A stretch of DNA of 32,785 bases from an uncultured Oscillospiraceae bacterium (GTDB taxonomy: Bacteria > Bacillota > Clostridia > Oscillospirales > Oscillospiraceae). Where the stretch lies: the NCBI GenBank assembly GCA_947600025.1, contig CANQFY010000015.1:1-32785 (forward strand), written 5' to 3'. Positions 7,621 through 14,825 of this stretch are shown here, piece after piece. The stretch's first letter is position 1. Every line of letters starts with the position of its first letter. Under the pieces are notes generated by a model. It was not told the DNA's origin, did no database searches, and saw only the letters and a list, made by a program, of their open reading frames with translations. A program made the translations under genes and the position numbers.

Positions 7621-8472
7621 TCAGAGGGGATATTCATACTCAAACGCGGCTCGGTCGGTGATGAAGTCAAACACCGTCTTCCCGCCGATTTCAAACCGAT
7701 AGGCGCCCTTGCAGGCGGCGCTTTCGTGGATCGTCCTTGCCATTTTTCCGTTCACCGGCGCATGCAGCGGATGGGACTTCTTCTCGATCAGTCGTGCGGT
7801 AAAACGCCTGTCGCCCTGCTGGATCGTGACCTCTTGATTGCCGATTTTGACGGCCCGCGCGCCCAGGTAGGTGGCCAGCCGGTACTCCTGACCGTTCCAC
7901 AAAATCACGCCGATAATGCCCGTAAAGCGCAGTCCAAGCATGGGAATGTCCGCCGCGCTCAGCATCAGGCAGCCGCCTTCAAAGTGGCACTGTGTCCAAA
8001 GATATTCCTTTGGAAAGGAACAGCCCCGATCGCCCTCGATATATCCGGAAGCGTTGTCAAAGCGGAAAATCTCACCGTTTACGTTGATCTCTCCCGTGAC
8101 GGAATGTTTCATACTGACAACGCTGTGGCGGCACTCCAGGAACGGAACGTACTGAAACGGGCCCATAATATCGTAGCGGATCGGGGTAAGAGGTCCGAAA
8201 CGCACTTCTCCCGCGGCGGTGCAGGAACCGTTTTTCAGATGGAACCGGATGCCGCTCGCGTCAAAAGTATTTCCGCCCACACGCACACCGAAGCCTTTTT
8301 TCGTCTCCTGATATGCCTCATAGGGAAAATTGAATTGCCATACGCCGCTTTCGGTGATCAGCTGAACGGATGACGAAAGAACCTTCCCGGATCGCAGCGA
8401 CGCGGGAATCACCGCCAACGTCTGAAGGTCGCTCTGGCATTTCAAATACCACCCGCGAAAAGAATCCATCAT
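7621..8472 (-). CDS. Tocopherol-cyclase-like protein
   Basis: A 283-residue protein with no signal peptide or membrane helix. It shows a beta-rich pattern and stretches such as FRGWYLKCQ near the N-terminus, YDIMGPFQYVPFLECRHSVVSMKHSVTGEI, and GYIEGDRGCSFPKEYLWTQC. These match what I recall of the bacterial tocopherol cyclase-like family (plant VTE1-related). Real tocopherol synthesis is not expected in this organism, so a role in binding or modifying a lipid or hydrophobic ligand is more likely; this is inference. Start: two ATGs in a row (8472, 8469) after TTGGGGTGAT, a modest ribosome site. It stands alone between ppdK and the NhaC-type gene and is less GC-rich than both neighbours. Confidence 0.75.
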   Translation of the reverse strand: MMDSFRGWYLKCQSDLQTLAVIPASLRSGKVLSSSVQLITESGVWQFNFPYEAYQETKKGFGVRVGGNTFDASGIRFHLKNGSCTAAGEVRFGPLTPIRYDIMGPFQYVPFLECRHSVVSMKHSVTGEINVNGEIFRFDNASGYIEGDRGCSFPKEYLWTQCHFEGGCLMLSAADIPMLGLRFTGIIGVILWNGQEYRLATYLGARAVKIGNQEVTIQQGDRRFTARLIEKKSHPLHAPVNGKMARTIHESAACKGAYRFEIGGKTVFDFITDRAAFEYEYPL

Positions 8473-8507
8473 ATCACCCCAAATCAGTTTGGGCGGAAAA
8501 AAGTGGG

Positions 8508-8513
8508 ATTATA
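8508..8513 (-). promoter_or_regulatory. Possible -10 box for the tocopherol-cyclase-like gene
   Basis: Minus-strand TATAAT about 35 bases before the start codon, just after the ppdK terminator stem. No clear -35 box is present, so this is only a candidate. Confidence 0.3.
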
Positions 8514-8521
8514 CATACAAA

Positions 8522-8555
8522 CATCCCCCTCCGACCACGGGGCCGGAGGGGGATG
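8522..8555 (-). terminator. Terminator hairpin of ppdK
   Basis: CATCCCCCTCCG / CGGAGGGGGATG is a perfect 12-bp stem with a 10-base loop. On the minus strand it is followed by TTTGTATGTAT, a moderate U-tract. It lies about 100 bases after the ppdK stop codon. Confidence 0.65.
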
Positions 8556-8657
8556 AACTTTGGAAAAATAGATTGGAATACCCTGAAAGCGGAATGTCCC
8601 GTGGCTGGCAGACAAAGCGCGCGGATACACCCTCGCGCCCTCAGCCGTTGGGGAGAA

Positions 8658-11294
8658 TTATTTCTTTCCGCTCTTGATGGCAGCCTGGGCGGCGGCCAGA
8701 CGGGCGATGGGCACCCGGAAGGGAGAGCAGGAAACGTAGTCCAGGCCGATGGAGTTGCAGAACTCGATGGAGGAGGGATCTCCGCCATGCTCGCCGCAAA
8801 TGCCGCAGTGCAGCTGCGGGCGGGTCTTCTTGCCCAGCTTCACGGCCATGTCCATCAGCCGGCCCACGCCGGTGGTGTCCAGCCGGGCAAAGGGATCGGA
8901 CTCGTAGATCTTGTTGGCATAGTAGGCGCCCAGGAACTTGCCGGCGTCGTCCCGGCTGAAGCCGAAGGTCATCTGGGTCAGGTCGTTAGTGCCGAAGCAG
9001 AAGAACTCGGCCTCGGTGGCGATGTCGTCGGCGGTGAGGGCGGCCCGGGGGATCTCGATCATGGTGCCCACTTCATAGTGCAGCTGCACACCGGCGGCCT
9101 GGATCTCGGCGTCGGCGGTCTTCACCACCACGTCCTTGACGAACTTCAGCTCCTTGACCTCGCCCACCAGGGGGATCATGATCTCCGGCACGATGTCCCA
9201 GTCGGGATGGCGGCCCTTGACGGCCAGGGCGGCCTTGATGACGGCCTTGGTCTGCATGGCGGCGATCTCGGGATAGGTGACGGTGAGCCGGCAGCCACGG
9301 TGGCCCATCATGGGGTTGAACTCGTGGAGATCATTGATGACCTGCTTGATATACTGAACGGTCTTGCCCTGGGCCTTGGCCAGCGCCTCGATGTCCGCCT
9401 CCTCGGTGGGGACGAACTCGTGCAGCGGGGGATCCAGGAAGCGGATGGTCACGGGCTTGCCGCCCAGGGCCTCGAACAGGCCCTCAAAGTCGGCCTGCTG
9501 CATGGGCTCGATCTTGGCCAGCGCGGCCTCCCGCTCCTCCACGGTCTCGGAGCAGATCATTTCCCGGAACGCGCCGATCCGGGCGGGGTCGAAGAACATA
9601 TGCTCCGTGCGGCACAGCCCGATGCCCTGAGCGCCGAAGGCCGCGGCCTGCTTGGCGTCATTGGGGGTGTCGGCGTTGGTGCGGACGCCCATGGTCTTGT
9701 ACTTGTCGGCCAGCTCCATAATCCGGCCAAAGTAGCCGGAGCTGGGGTCGGCGGGAATGGTGGGAATCAAAACATCATAGATGTTGCCGGTGGAGCCGTC
9801 CAGGCTCAGTACGTCGCCCTCCTTGTACAGCTTGCCGTGGAGGGTGAAGCACTTGTTCTCCTCGTCCATCTTGATCTCGCCGCAGCCGGAGACGCAGCAG
9901 GTGCCCATGCCACGGGCCACCACGGCGGCGTGAGAGGTCTGGCCGCCCCGGACGGTTAGGATGCCCTGGGCGTACTTCATGCCCTCGATATCCTCGGGGG
10001 AGGTCTCCAGACGAACCAGAACCACCTTCTCGCCCTTCTTGCCGTGCTTCACGGCGTCCTCGGCGGTAAAGACGATGGTGCCGGCGGCGGCGCCGGGAGA
10101 GGCGGCGATGCCCTTGGACACGGCCTGGGCCTTCTTCAGGGCGTCGGGGTCAAACTGGGGATGCAGCAGCATATCCAGGGACTTGGCGTCGATCTGCATC
10201 AGCGCCTCCTCCTCGGAGATCATGCCCTCGTCGATCAGGTCGCAGGCGATCTTGATTGCGGCGGCGGCGGTACGCTTGCCGTTCCGGGTCTGGAGCATAT
10301 ACAGCTTCCGATCCTCGATGGTGAACTCCATGTCCTGCATATCCCGGTAGTGGGTCTCCAGGGTGTTGCATACCTCCAGGAACTGGTCGTAGACCTCGGG
10401 CAGGACTTCCTTCATCTGCTGGATGGGCATGGGGGTCCGCACGCCGGCCACCACGTCCTCGCCCTGGGCGTTCATCAGAAACTCGCCCATCAAGCCCTTT
10501 TCGCCGGTGGCGGGGTTCCGGGTGAAGGCCACGCCGGTGCCGGAGGTGTCGCCCATGTTGCCGAAGGCCATCATCTGCACGTTGACGGCAGTGCCCCAGG
10601 AGTAGGGGATGTCATGGTCCATCCGGTAGACGTTGGCCCGGGGGTTGTCCCAGGAGCGGAACACGGCCTCGATGGCCTTGAACAGCTGCTCCTTGGGGTC
10701 GGTGGGGAAGTCGGCGCCCAGCTGCTTCTTGTATTCCGCCTTGAACTGGTCGGCCAGGGCGTGGAGATCCTCGGCGGTCAGCTCGGTATCGTAGGTGACG
10801 CCCTTGGCTTCCTTCATGGCGTCGATGAGCTTCTCAAAGTACTTCTTGCCCACCTCCATGACCACGTCGGAGAACATCTGGATGAAGCGGCGGTAGCAGT
10901 CCCAAGCCCAGCGGGGATTGCCGGACTTCCGGGCGATGACCTCCACCACCTGCTCGTTGAGGCCCAGGTTTAGAATGGTGTCCATCATGCCGGGCATGGA
11001 GGCCCGGGCGCCGGAACGGACGGAGACCAGCAGCGGATTCTCCAGGTCGCCGAACTTCTTACCGGTGATGGCTTCCATCTTCACCACATACTCCATAATC
11101 TGTTCCCGGATCTCGTCGTTGATGTGGCGGCCGTCCTCGTAATACTTGGTGCAGGCCTCAGTGGAGATAGTGAAGCCCTGGGGCACCGGCAGACCTAGGT
11201 TGGTCATCTCCGCCAGGTTGGCGCCCTTGCCGCCCAGAAGTTCCCGCATTTTGCCGTTTCCTTCGGTAAACAGATAAACGTACTTATGAGACAT
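8658..11294 (-). CDS. ppdK: Pyruvate, phosphate dikinase
   Basis: PPDK interconverts pyruvate + ATP + Pi and PEP + AMP + PPi in the cytoplasm. In anaerobic Clostridia it often runs in the glycolytic direction with PPi or links PEP and pyruvate pools. The protein is 878 residues, the normal length. The N-terminal ATP-grasp domain opens with GGKGANLAEMTNLGLPVPQG. The phosphohistidine domain has GGQTSHAAVVARGMGTC with the catalytic His near residue 455. The C-terminal PEP/pyruvate barrel carries LHCGICGEHGGDPSSIEFC with the catalytic Cys near 831. The ORF track begins earlier (11453), but the true start is ATG at 11294 (MSHKYVYLF), which follows GAAAGGGG, and the predicted promoter lies within the longer frame. 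It is monocistronic with its own promoter and terminator. No PPDK regulatory protein lies in this window. Confidence 0.97.
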   Translation of the reverse strand: MSHKYVYLFTEGNGKMRELLGGKGANLAEMTNLGLPVPQGFTISTEACTKYYEDGRHINDEIREQIMEYVVKMEAITGKKFGDLENPLLVSVRSGARASMPGMMDTILNLGLNEQVVEVIARKSGNPRWAWDCYRRFIQMFSDVVMEVGKKYFEKLIDAMKEAKGVTYDTELTAEDLHALADQFKAEYKKQLGADFPTDPKEQLFKAIEAVFRSWDNPRANVYRMDHDIPYSWGTAVNVQMMAFGNMGDTSGTGVAFTRNPATGEKGLMGEFLMNAQGEDVVAGVRTPMPIQQMKEVLPEVYDQFLEVCNTLETHYRDMQDMEFTIEDRKLYMLQTRNGKRTAAAAIKIACDLIDEGMISEEEALMQIDAKSLDMLLHPQFDPDALKKAQAVSKGIAASPGAAAGTIVFTAEDAVKHGKKGEKVVLVRLETSPEDIEGMKYAQGILTVRGGQTSHAAVVARGMGTCCVSGCGEIKMDEENKCFTLHGKLYKEGDVLSLDGSTGNIYDVLIPTIPADPSSGYFGRIMELADKYKTMGVRTNADTPNDAKQAAAFGAQGIGLCRTEHMFFDPARIGAFREMICSETVEEREAALAKIEPMQQADFEGLFEALGGKPVTIRFLDPPLHEFVPTEEADIEALAKAQGKTVQYIKQVINDLHEFNPMMGHRGCRLTVTYPEIAAMQTKAVIKAALAVKGRHPDWDIVPEIMIPLVGEVKELKFVKDVVVKTADAEIQAAGVQLHYEVGTMIEIPRAALTADDIATEAEFFCFGTNDLTQMTFGFSRDDAGKFLGAYYANKIYESDPFARLDTTGVGRLMDMAVKLGKKTRPQLHCGICGEHGGDPSSIEFCNSIGLDYVSCSPFRVPIARLAAAQAAIKSGKK

Positions 11295-11365
11295 TCGATT
11301 GTTTCCCCTTTCGTTTTGAATGGGCTTTTCGCCCAGTATTCTCGCTTTGTTGGTTTCGCCAAAAT

Positions 11366-11394
11366 AGTATACCATGTTCTGGGAGAAATTGCAA
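11366..11394 (-). promoter_or_regulatory. Promoter of ppdK
   Basis: Minus-strand TTGCAA (11389-11394) - 17 bases - TATACT (11366-11371), about 70 bases before the start. It shares TTGCAAT and GTATACT with the promoters of the NCS2 permease and tldD. Confidence 0.78.
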
Positions 11395-11425
11395 ATCCTT
11401 TTCCAAAAATTCTGAAATATTTTCC

Positions 11426-11471
11426 AAAAAAACGCCGGCCTGGAAAGGATCAAGCCCCTCCCCTGCCGGCG
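11426..11471 (-). terminator. Rho-independent terminator of lexA
   Basis: On the minus strand CGCCGGC ... GCCGGCG is followed by TTTTTTT, 13 bases after the lexA stop codon. A clear terminator separating lexA from ppdK. Confidence 0.85.
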
Positions 11472-11483
11472 AAAACGCCCTAT

Positions 11484-12065
11484 TCATCGATATTCCCGAA
11501 TCACGGCCTTGACAAGCCCGATCATCTCCGCCTCGGAGCCGTCGATGGGGGTATAGGCGTCGTTTTCCGGCATCAGCCAGATCTGCCCATCCCGGCGGCG
11601 GAGGCGCTTCACTGTGGCCTCGTCCCCGATCCGGGCCACCACGATCTGCCCGTCCTCGGCAGTCTGCTGGGGCCGTACCACCACCATGTCCCCGCTGAGG
11701 ATCCCGGCGCCCACCATGCTGTCCCCCCGCACCCGGAGAGCAAAGCAGTCCGGTCCGGCGTCATAGGTCATGTACCCCTCCAGATTCTCCACCGCCAGAA
11801 TGGGCTGGCCCGCCGTCACCACGCCCACCACCGGGATCTGCCCGGGGCGCTGGGCGGTAACGATGGACCGCTTCCGGCCCTTGGCCGCCGGCGCCTGGAG
11901 ATAGCCCTGCTGCTGGAGCTTTTGCAAGTGATAGCTCACCGTGGCGGTGGAACGCAGACCCACTCCCGCCCCGATCTCCCGGACGGAGGGGGCGTAGCCA
12001 TTTTCCTGAATAAAATCATTGACATAGCGAAGGATCTGCTCGGCACGGTCGGTTCCCTTTGACAT
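11484..12065 (-). CDS. lexA: LexA repressor of the SOS response
   Basis: A transcriptional repressor that cleaves itself when stimulated by RecA filaments. It has 193 residues. The N-terminal winged helix includes VREIGAGVGLRSTATVSYHLQKLQQQGYL. The cleavage site is Ala-Gly in VVTAGQPI (about residue 85). The catalytic Ser is in RGDSMVGAG (about 115) and the Lys in EATVKRL (about 151), so self-cleavage is intact. The ORF track begins at an in-frame GTG three codons earlier (12074), but that GTG overlaps the GGGAGG ribosome site; ATG at 12065 has 8-base spacing and is preferred. It is divergent from the ferritin-like gene. I do not see a GAAC-N4-GTTC SOS box in its promoter region, although autoregulation is usual for lexA. 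Confidence 0.96.
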   Translation of the reverse strand: MSKGTDRAEQILRYVNDFIQENGYAPSVREIGAGVGLRSTATVSYHLQKLQQQGYLQAPAAKGRKRSIVTAQRPGQIPVVGVVTAGQPILAVENLEGYMTYDAGPDCFALRVRGDSMVGAGILSGDMVVVRPQQTAEDGQIVVARIGDEATVKRLRRRDGQIWLMPENDAYTPIDGSEAEMIGLVKAVIREYR

Positions 12066-12091
12066 GGGACACACCTCCCTTTCTTTTTTCC

Positions 12092-12100
12092 ATTATAGCA
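12092..12100 (-). promoter_or_regulatory. Extended -10 promoter of lexA
   Basis: Minus-strand TGCTATAAT is an extended -10 element about 30 bases before the lexA start. The -35 region is T-rich but has no clear TTGACA. Confidence 0.55.
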
Positions 12101-12211
12101 CAAATGAGCGAAAAAGAAAAGCACTTTTTCTGGCTCCGCCGACATTTTTGGAGAAAAAATTTTGCCCTTCCCGACTATACTGGTAGTGAAGCCCATTCGG
12201 GAGGTGATTTG

Positions 12212-12664
12212 ATGGACGCTTACGATCCGGCGCTGGCCGCCCGGGTATGGCAGCGAGTCCGGGGCCAGCAGGAGTCCCAGCCGCCACGGCAGGAGCTGCT
12301 ACCCCTGCTGGCGGATTCCTGGGCCGCTGCCTCGGCCTACCTTTCCCTGGCGCGGCAGGTGGGGCCCCAGGCGGCGGCGACTCTGCGGCGCTTAGCCCGG
12401 GAGGAGCAAACTACCGCCGACGCCCTGCGGGGACTGCATCTGCTGATCAACGGCAGCCGCCCTGCCCTGCGGACCCCGCCCCCGCTCCGGGAGACCCCGG
12501 AGGCGGGTCTGCGCAGACGCTACACTGAAAGCCTAAAGGCCGCCGCCGCTTATGAACGGCTCTCCGGTGACCCGGAGTACGGCCCGGTTTTCACGCGGCT
12601 GGCACAGCAGGAGCAGGAACACTGCCGGCAGGTGCTGTCCGTATTGGGAAATTGGGAAAAGTAA
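12212..12664 (+). CDS. Small ferritin-like domain protein with a degenerate iron site
   Basis: A 150-residue protein predicted to form a four-helix bundle, with two similar helix pairs: WAAASAYLSLARQ then LAREEQTTADALRGL, and LKAAAAYERLSGD then LAQQEQEHCRQVL. The pattern is that of rubrerythrin/ferritin-like proteins. Only the last helix keeps an intact ExxH (EQEH). In helix 1 the residue seven before the conserved Tyr is Ser36 rather than Glu, and the helix-2 motif reads EEQTT where His is expected. It may therefore bind metal weakly or not at all. The ORF track runs back to a TTG at 12059, but the real start is ATG at 12212 after GGGAGGTGATTTG. It is divergent from lexA and convergent with lgt. 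Its function is unknown; metal storage or oxidative-stress roles are family guesses. Confidence 0.75.
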   Translation: MDAYDPALAARVWQRVRGQQESQPPRQELLPLLADSWAAASAYLSLARQVGPQAAATLRRLAREEQTTADALRGLHLLINGSRPALRTPPPLRETPEAGLRRRYTESLKAAAAYERLSGDPEYGPVFTRLAQQEQEHCRQVLSVLGNWEK

Positions 12665-12668
12665 GCCG

Positions 12669-13682
12669 CTAGTCCTGGCCGGAGGGGGCATCCTCCTCCG
12701 GCCCCGGGACATCTCCGGCCTGTTCGCCGGGCGCCCCATTCGGCGCTTCATTCGGATCTTCCGGCGCCTCTTTAGCGGTCTCCGGGGACTCCGGAGCAGG
12801 CTCTTGGGGCGCTTCCGCCGCTTCGGCGGCGGCTTTTTCCGCCTTCGCTCTTGCCACCAGCCGGACGAACATCTTCTCCGGGTCATGGGCGCGGAATGAC
12901 TGGTAGAGCAGCACCGCCGTGGCAACCAGGCAGCTCACCGCCGCCAGCACCTGGCTCACCCGGAAGGGACCCCAGTAGAGGCTGTCCATTCGTAGGCCCT
13001 CGATAAAGGCCCGGCCCAAGCCGTACCAGGCGACATAGCCCAGGGCAATCTGCCCATCGTACTTCCGGCGCTTGGACAGGAAGTGGAGCAGCACAAAGCC
13101 GGCAATGTTCCACAGGGATTCATAGAGGAAGGTGGGGTGGTAGTATTCATACGCCCCGGTCACCTGATTAAACAGGCCCATCCGCCAGGGCAACTCCGTG
13201 GCGGCCCCGAAGGCCTCTCGGTTGAAGAAGTTGCCCCAGCGGCCCATGGCCTGGCCGATGAGCAGACCCAGGGACACCAGATCCAGCGCCGCCGGATAGG
13301 AGATCTTCCGCCACCGGCAGAACACCGCCGCGCCCAAGACCGCACCCAGCACGCCTCCGTAGATGGCGATACCCCCCTGCCAGATATACAGAACACTGAT
13401 GGGATCGCCGGCAAATTCATCCCAGGCGAAGACGCAGTAGTAGATCCGGGCGCAGATCAGGGCGAAGGGGGTGACGTAGAGGACCCCGTCCGTCAGCGTA
13501 TCCGCGTCGATGCCAAATTCCGGGCACCGGCGGCAGCAGTAGAGTACCGCCAGCACCAGGCCCGTGGCGATGATGATGCCGTAAAAATGCAGGGTCAACG
13601 GTCCCAGGGAAATGCTCCTGGGGGGATCCAACTCCAGCCCAAAAAGGGGAAAAAAGATCGTGGTATAGTTCCAGGGGTTCAT
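12669..13682 (-). CDS. lgt: Prolipoprotein diacylglyceryl transferase
   Basis: Lgt transfers diacylglycerol from phosphatidylglycerol to the lipobox cysteine of prolipoproteins, the first step of lipoprotein maturation, in the cytoplasmic membrane. Signature stretches are LHFYGIIIATG, the Lgt motif GRWGNFFNREAFG (about residue 146), HPTFLYESLWN and RAFIEGLRMDSLYWGPFRVSQ. Start: ATG at 13682 after AAAGGAGG; the ORF track begins 20 codons earlier without support. The protein is 337 residues, about 50-60 longer than usual. From about residue 275 there is a low-complexity Ala/Glu/Pro-rich acidic tail (KAEKAAAEAAEAPQEPAPE and onward) after the last membrane helix. Such tails occur in some Clostridia/Actinobacteria Lgt but the function is not known to me. 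It is apparently monocistronic. Confidence 0.96.
   Translation of the reverse strand: MNPWNYTTIFFPLFGLELDPPRSISLGPLTLHFYGIIIATGLVLAVLYCCRRCPEFGIDADTLTDGVLYVTPFALICARIYYCVFAWDEFAGDPISVLYIWQGGIAIYGGVLGAVLGAAVFCRWRKISYPAALDLVSLGLLIGQAMGRWGNFFNREAFGAATELPWRMGLFNQVTGAYEYYHPTFLYESLWNIAGFVLLHFLSKRRKYDGQIALGYVAWYGLGRAFIEGLRMDSLYWGPFRVSQVLAAVSCLVATAVLLYQSFRAHDPEKMFVRLVARAKAEKAAAEAAEAPQEPAPESPETAKEAPEDPNEAPNGAPGEQAGDVPGPEEDAPSGQD
12677..12703. terminator. GC-rich hairpin at the convergent ends of the ferritin-like gene and lgt
   Basis: GGCCGGAGG / CCTCCGGCC (9 bp, 9-base loop) lies 13 bases after the ferritin-like stop and inside the last codons of lgt. It has no T-tract, so it is a weak terminator candidate and may simply reflect Pro/Glu codon bias. 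Confidence 0.3.
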
Positions 13683-13803
13683 GGCACTGCCTCCTTTGGC
13701 GGCCGGACAGGACCGCGGCAAGCATTTTGAACGAATTGACACTATTATACTTCATATCCCGGGAAAATGCTAGATACCCGGAAAAAAATTCACAGTTTCT
13801 TGG

Positions 13804-13832
13804 TTGTCATTTCCCCGGTTTTGCGCTACAAT
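13804..13832 (+). promoter_or_regulatory. Promoter of the prmA-DUF4015 operon
   Basis: TTGTCA (13804-13809) - 17 bases - TACAAT (13827-13832), about 50 bases before the prmA start. A good sigma-A match. Confidence 0.8.
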
Positions 13833-13883
13833 GGTGCTGACCGGCGGAAAAGCCGGAAACTGCGTTTTCTGGAGGAACCGGGC

Positions 13884-14825
13884 ATGGCTTGGCTGGAATT
13901 TGCCGTGGGTGCGAAACCGGATACGGTGGAGGATGTGGTGGCGCTCCTGACCGCCGCCGGCTTCGAGGAGCTGATCATTGAGGATCAGGCGGAGCTGGAG
14001 GGCTTTCTGGAGGAAAACCGGGCCTGCTGGGACTATATCGACCCCAGCCTTGCCCGGCAGCTGGAGGGGCTTTGTCAGGTCCGGCTGTACCTGGAGGACA
14101 CCGATCAGGCGGGCCGGGCCCGGTTGGAGCGGTTGGTCCGGGAGCAGGGGCTTCCTCTGAACGTGAAGGCTCTGGGCGATGAAAACTGGGAAACCGGCTG
14201 GCAGGACAGCTACCCGCCGCTGGAGGTGGGTAGCAGGCTCATCGTCCTGCCCTACTGGCTTGCGGAGAAAGCGCCCGCCGGACGGATCCCCGTGATCCTG
14301 GATCCGGGTCTGACCTTCGGCACCGGGGCCCATCCCTCCACACAAATGGTAATGGAAGCCATGGAGGCCCGGGACCTGACCGGGGCGGACTGCCTGGACC
14401 TGGGCAGCGGCAGCGGGATCCTTTCCATCACGGCGCTGGCCCTGGGCGCGAACCGCGCCTTGGGCGTGGATATCGATCCCAAGGCCCAAGACGCGGGCCG
14501 GGAAAACGGCCAGCGGAACGGATTTTCTGCCCCCCGCCTGGAATTTTTCACCGGAAACGTGGTGGAGGACGCTGCCCTACGGCAGTGGCTTGCTCAAAAA
14601 AAGTGGGATCTGGTGCTGGTGAATATTGTGGCGGACGTGATCATTGCCTTGGCGCCGCTCCTGCCGGGGCTACTGGCGGAGGGGGCAGTCGTGATCTGCT
14701 CCGGTATCCTGGACAGCCGGCTTGATCAGGTGGAGACGGCGCTGAACCAGGCGGGACTGGCCATTACGGAGCGCCGAGCCAAAGAGGAGTGGCGTTGCCT
14801 TACCGCCGGAAGGAGGAACGGATGA
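13884..14825 (+). CDS. prmA: Ribosomal protein L11 methyltransferase
   Basis: PrmA uses S-adenosylmethionine to trimethylate lysines and the N-terminus of ribosomal protein L11. The protein is 313 residues, the usual length. The N-terminal recognition domain (about 1-100) is acidic. The linker LDPGLTFGTGAHPSTQ precedes the Rossmann methyltransferase domain, with motif I DLGSGSGILSI (about 171), GVDIDPKA and the catalytic-site motif VNIVADV (about 245). The ORF track starts at 13767, before and within the promoter. ATG at 13884 with GGAGG 8 bases upstream gives the family N-terminus MAWLEFAV. Its stop overlaps the next gene's ATG by 4 bases (ATGA), so the two are coupled. In many Firmicutes rsmE follows prmA; here it does not. 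Confidence 0.95.
   Translation: MAWLEFAVGAKPDTVEDVVALLTAAGFEELIIEDQAELEGFLEENRACWDYIDPSLARQLEGLCQVRLYLEDTDQAGRARLERLVREQGLPLNVKALGDENWETGWQDSYPPLEVGSRLIVLPYWLAEKAPAGRIPVILDPGLTFGTGAHPSTQMVMEAMEARDLTGADCLDLGSGSGILSITALALGANRALGVDIDPKAQDAGRENGQRNGFSAPRLEFFTGNVVEDAALRQWLAQKKWDLVLVNIVADVIIALAPLLPGLLAEGAVVICSGILDSRLDQVETALNQAGLAITERRAKEEWRCLTAGRRNG

Noticed and set aside
8370-10973. Plus-strand ORFs of 529 and 309 residues inside ppdK
   Set aside because: Antisense shadows of ppdK with low-complexity composition.
12059-12211. N-terminal extension of the ferritin-like ORF
   Set aside because: It starts at TTG inside lexA's start region and lacks a ribosome site, while ATG 12212 has GGGAGGTG.
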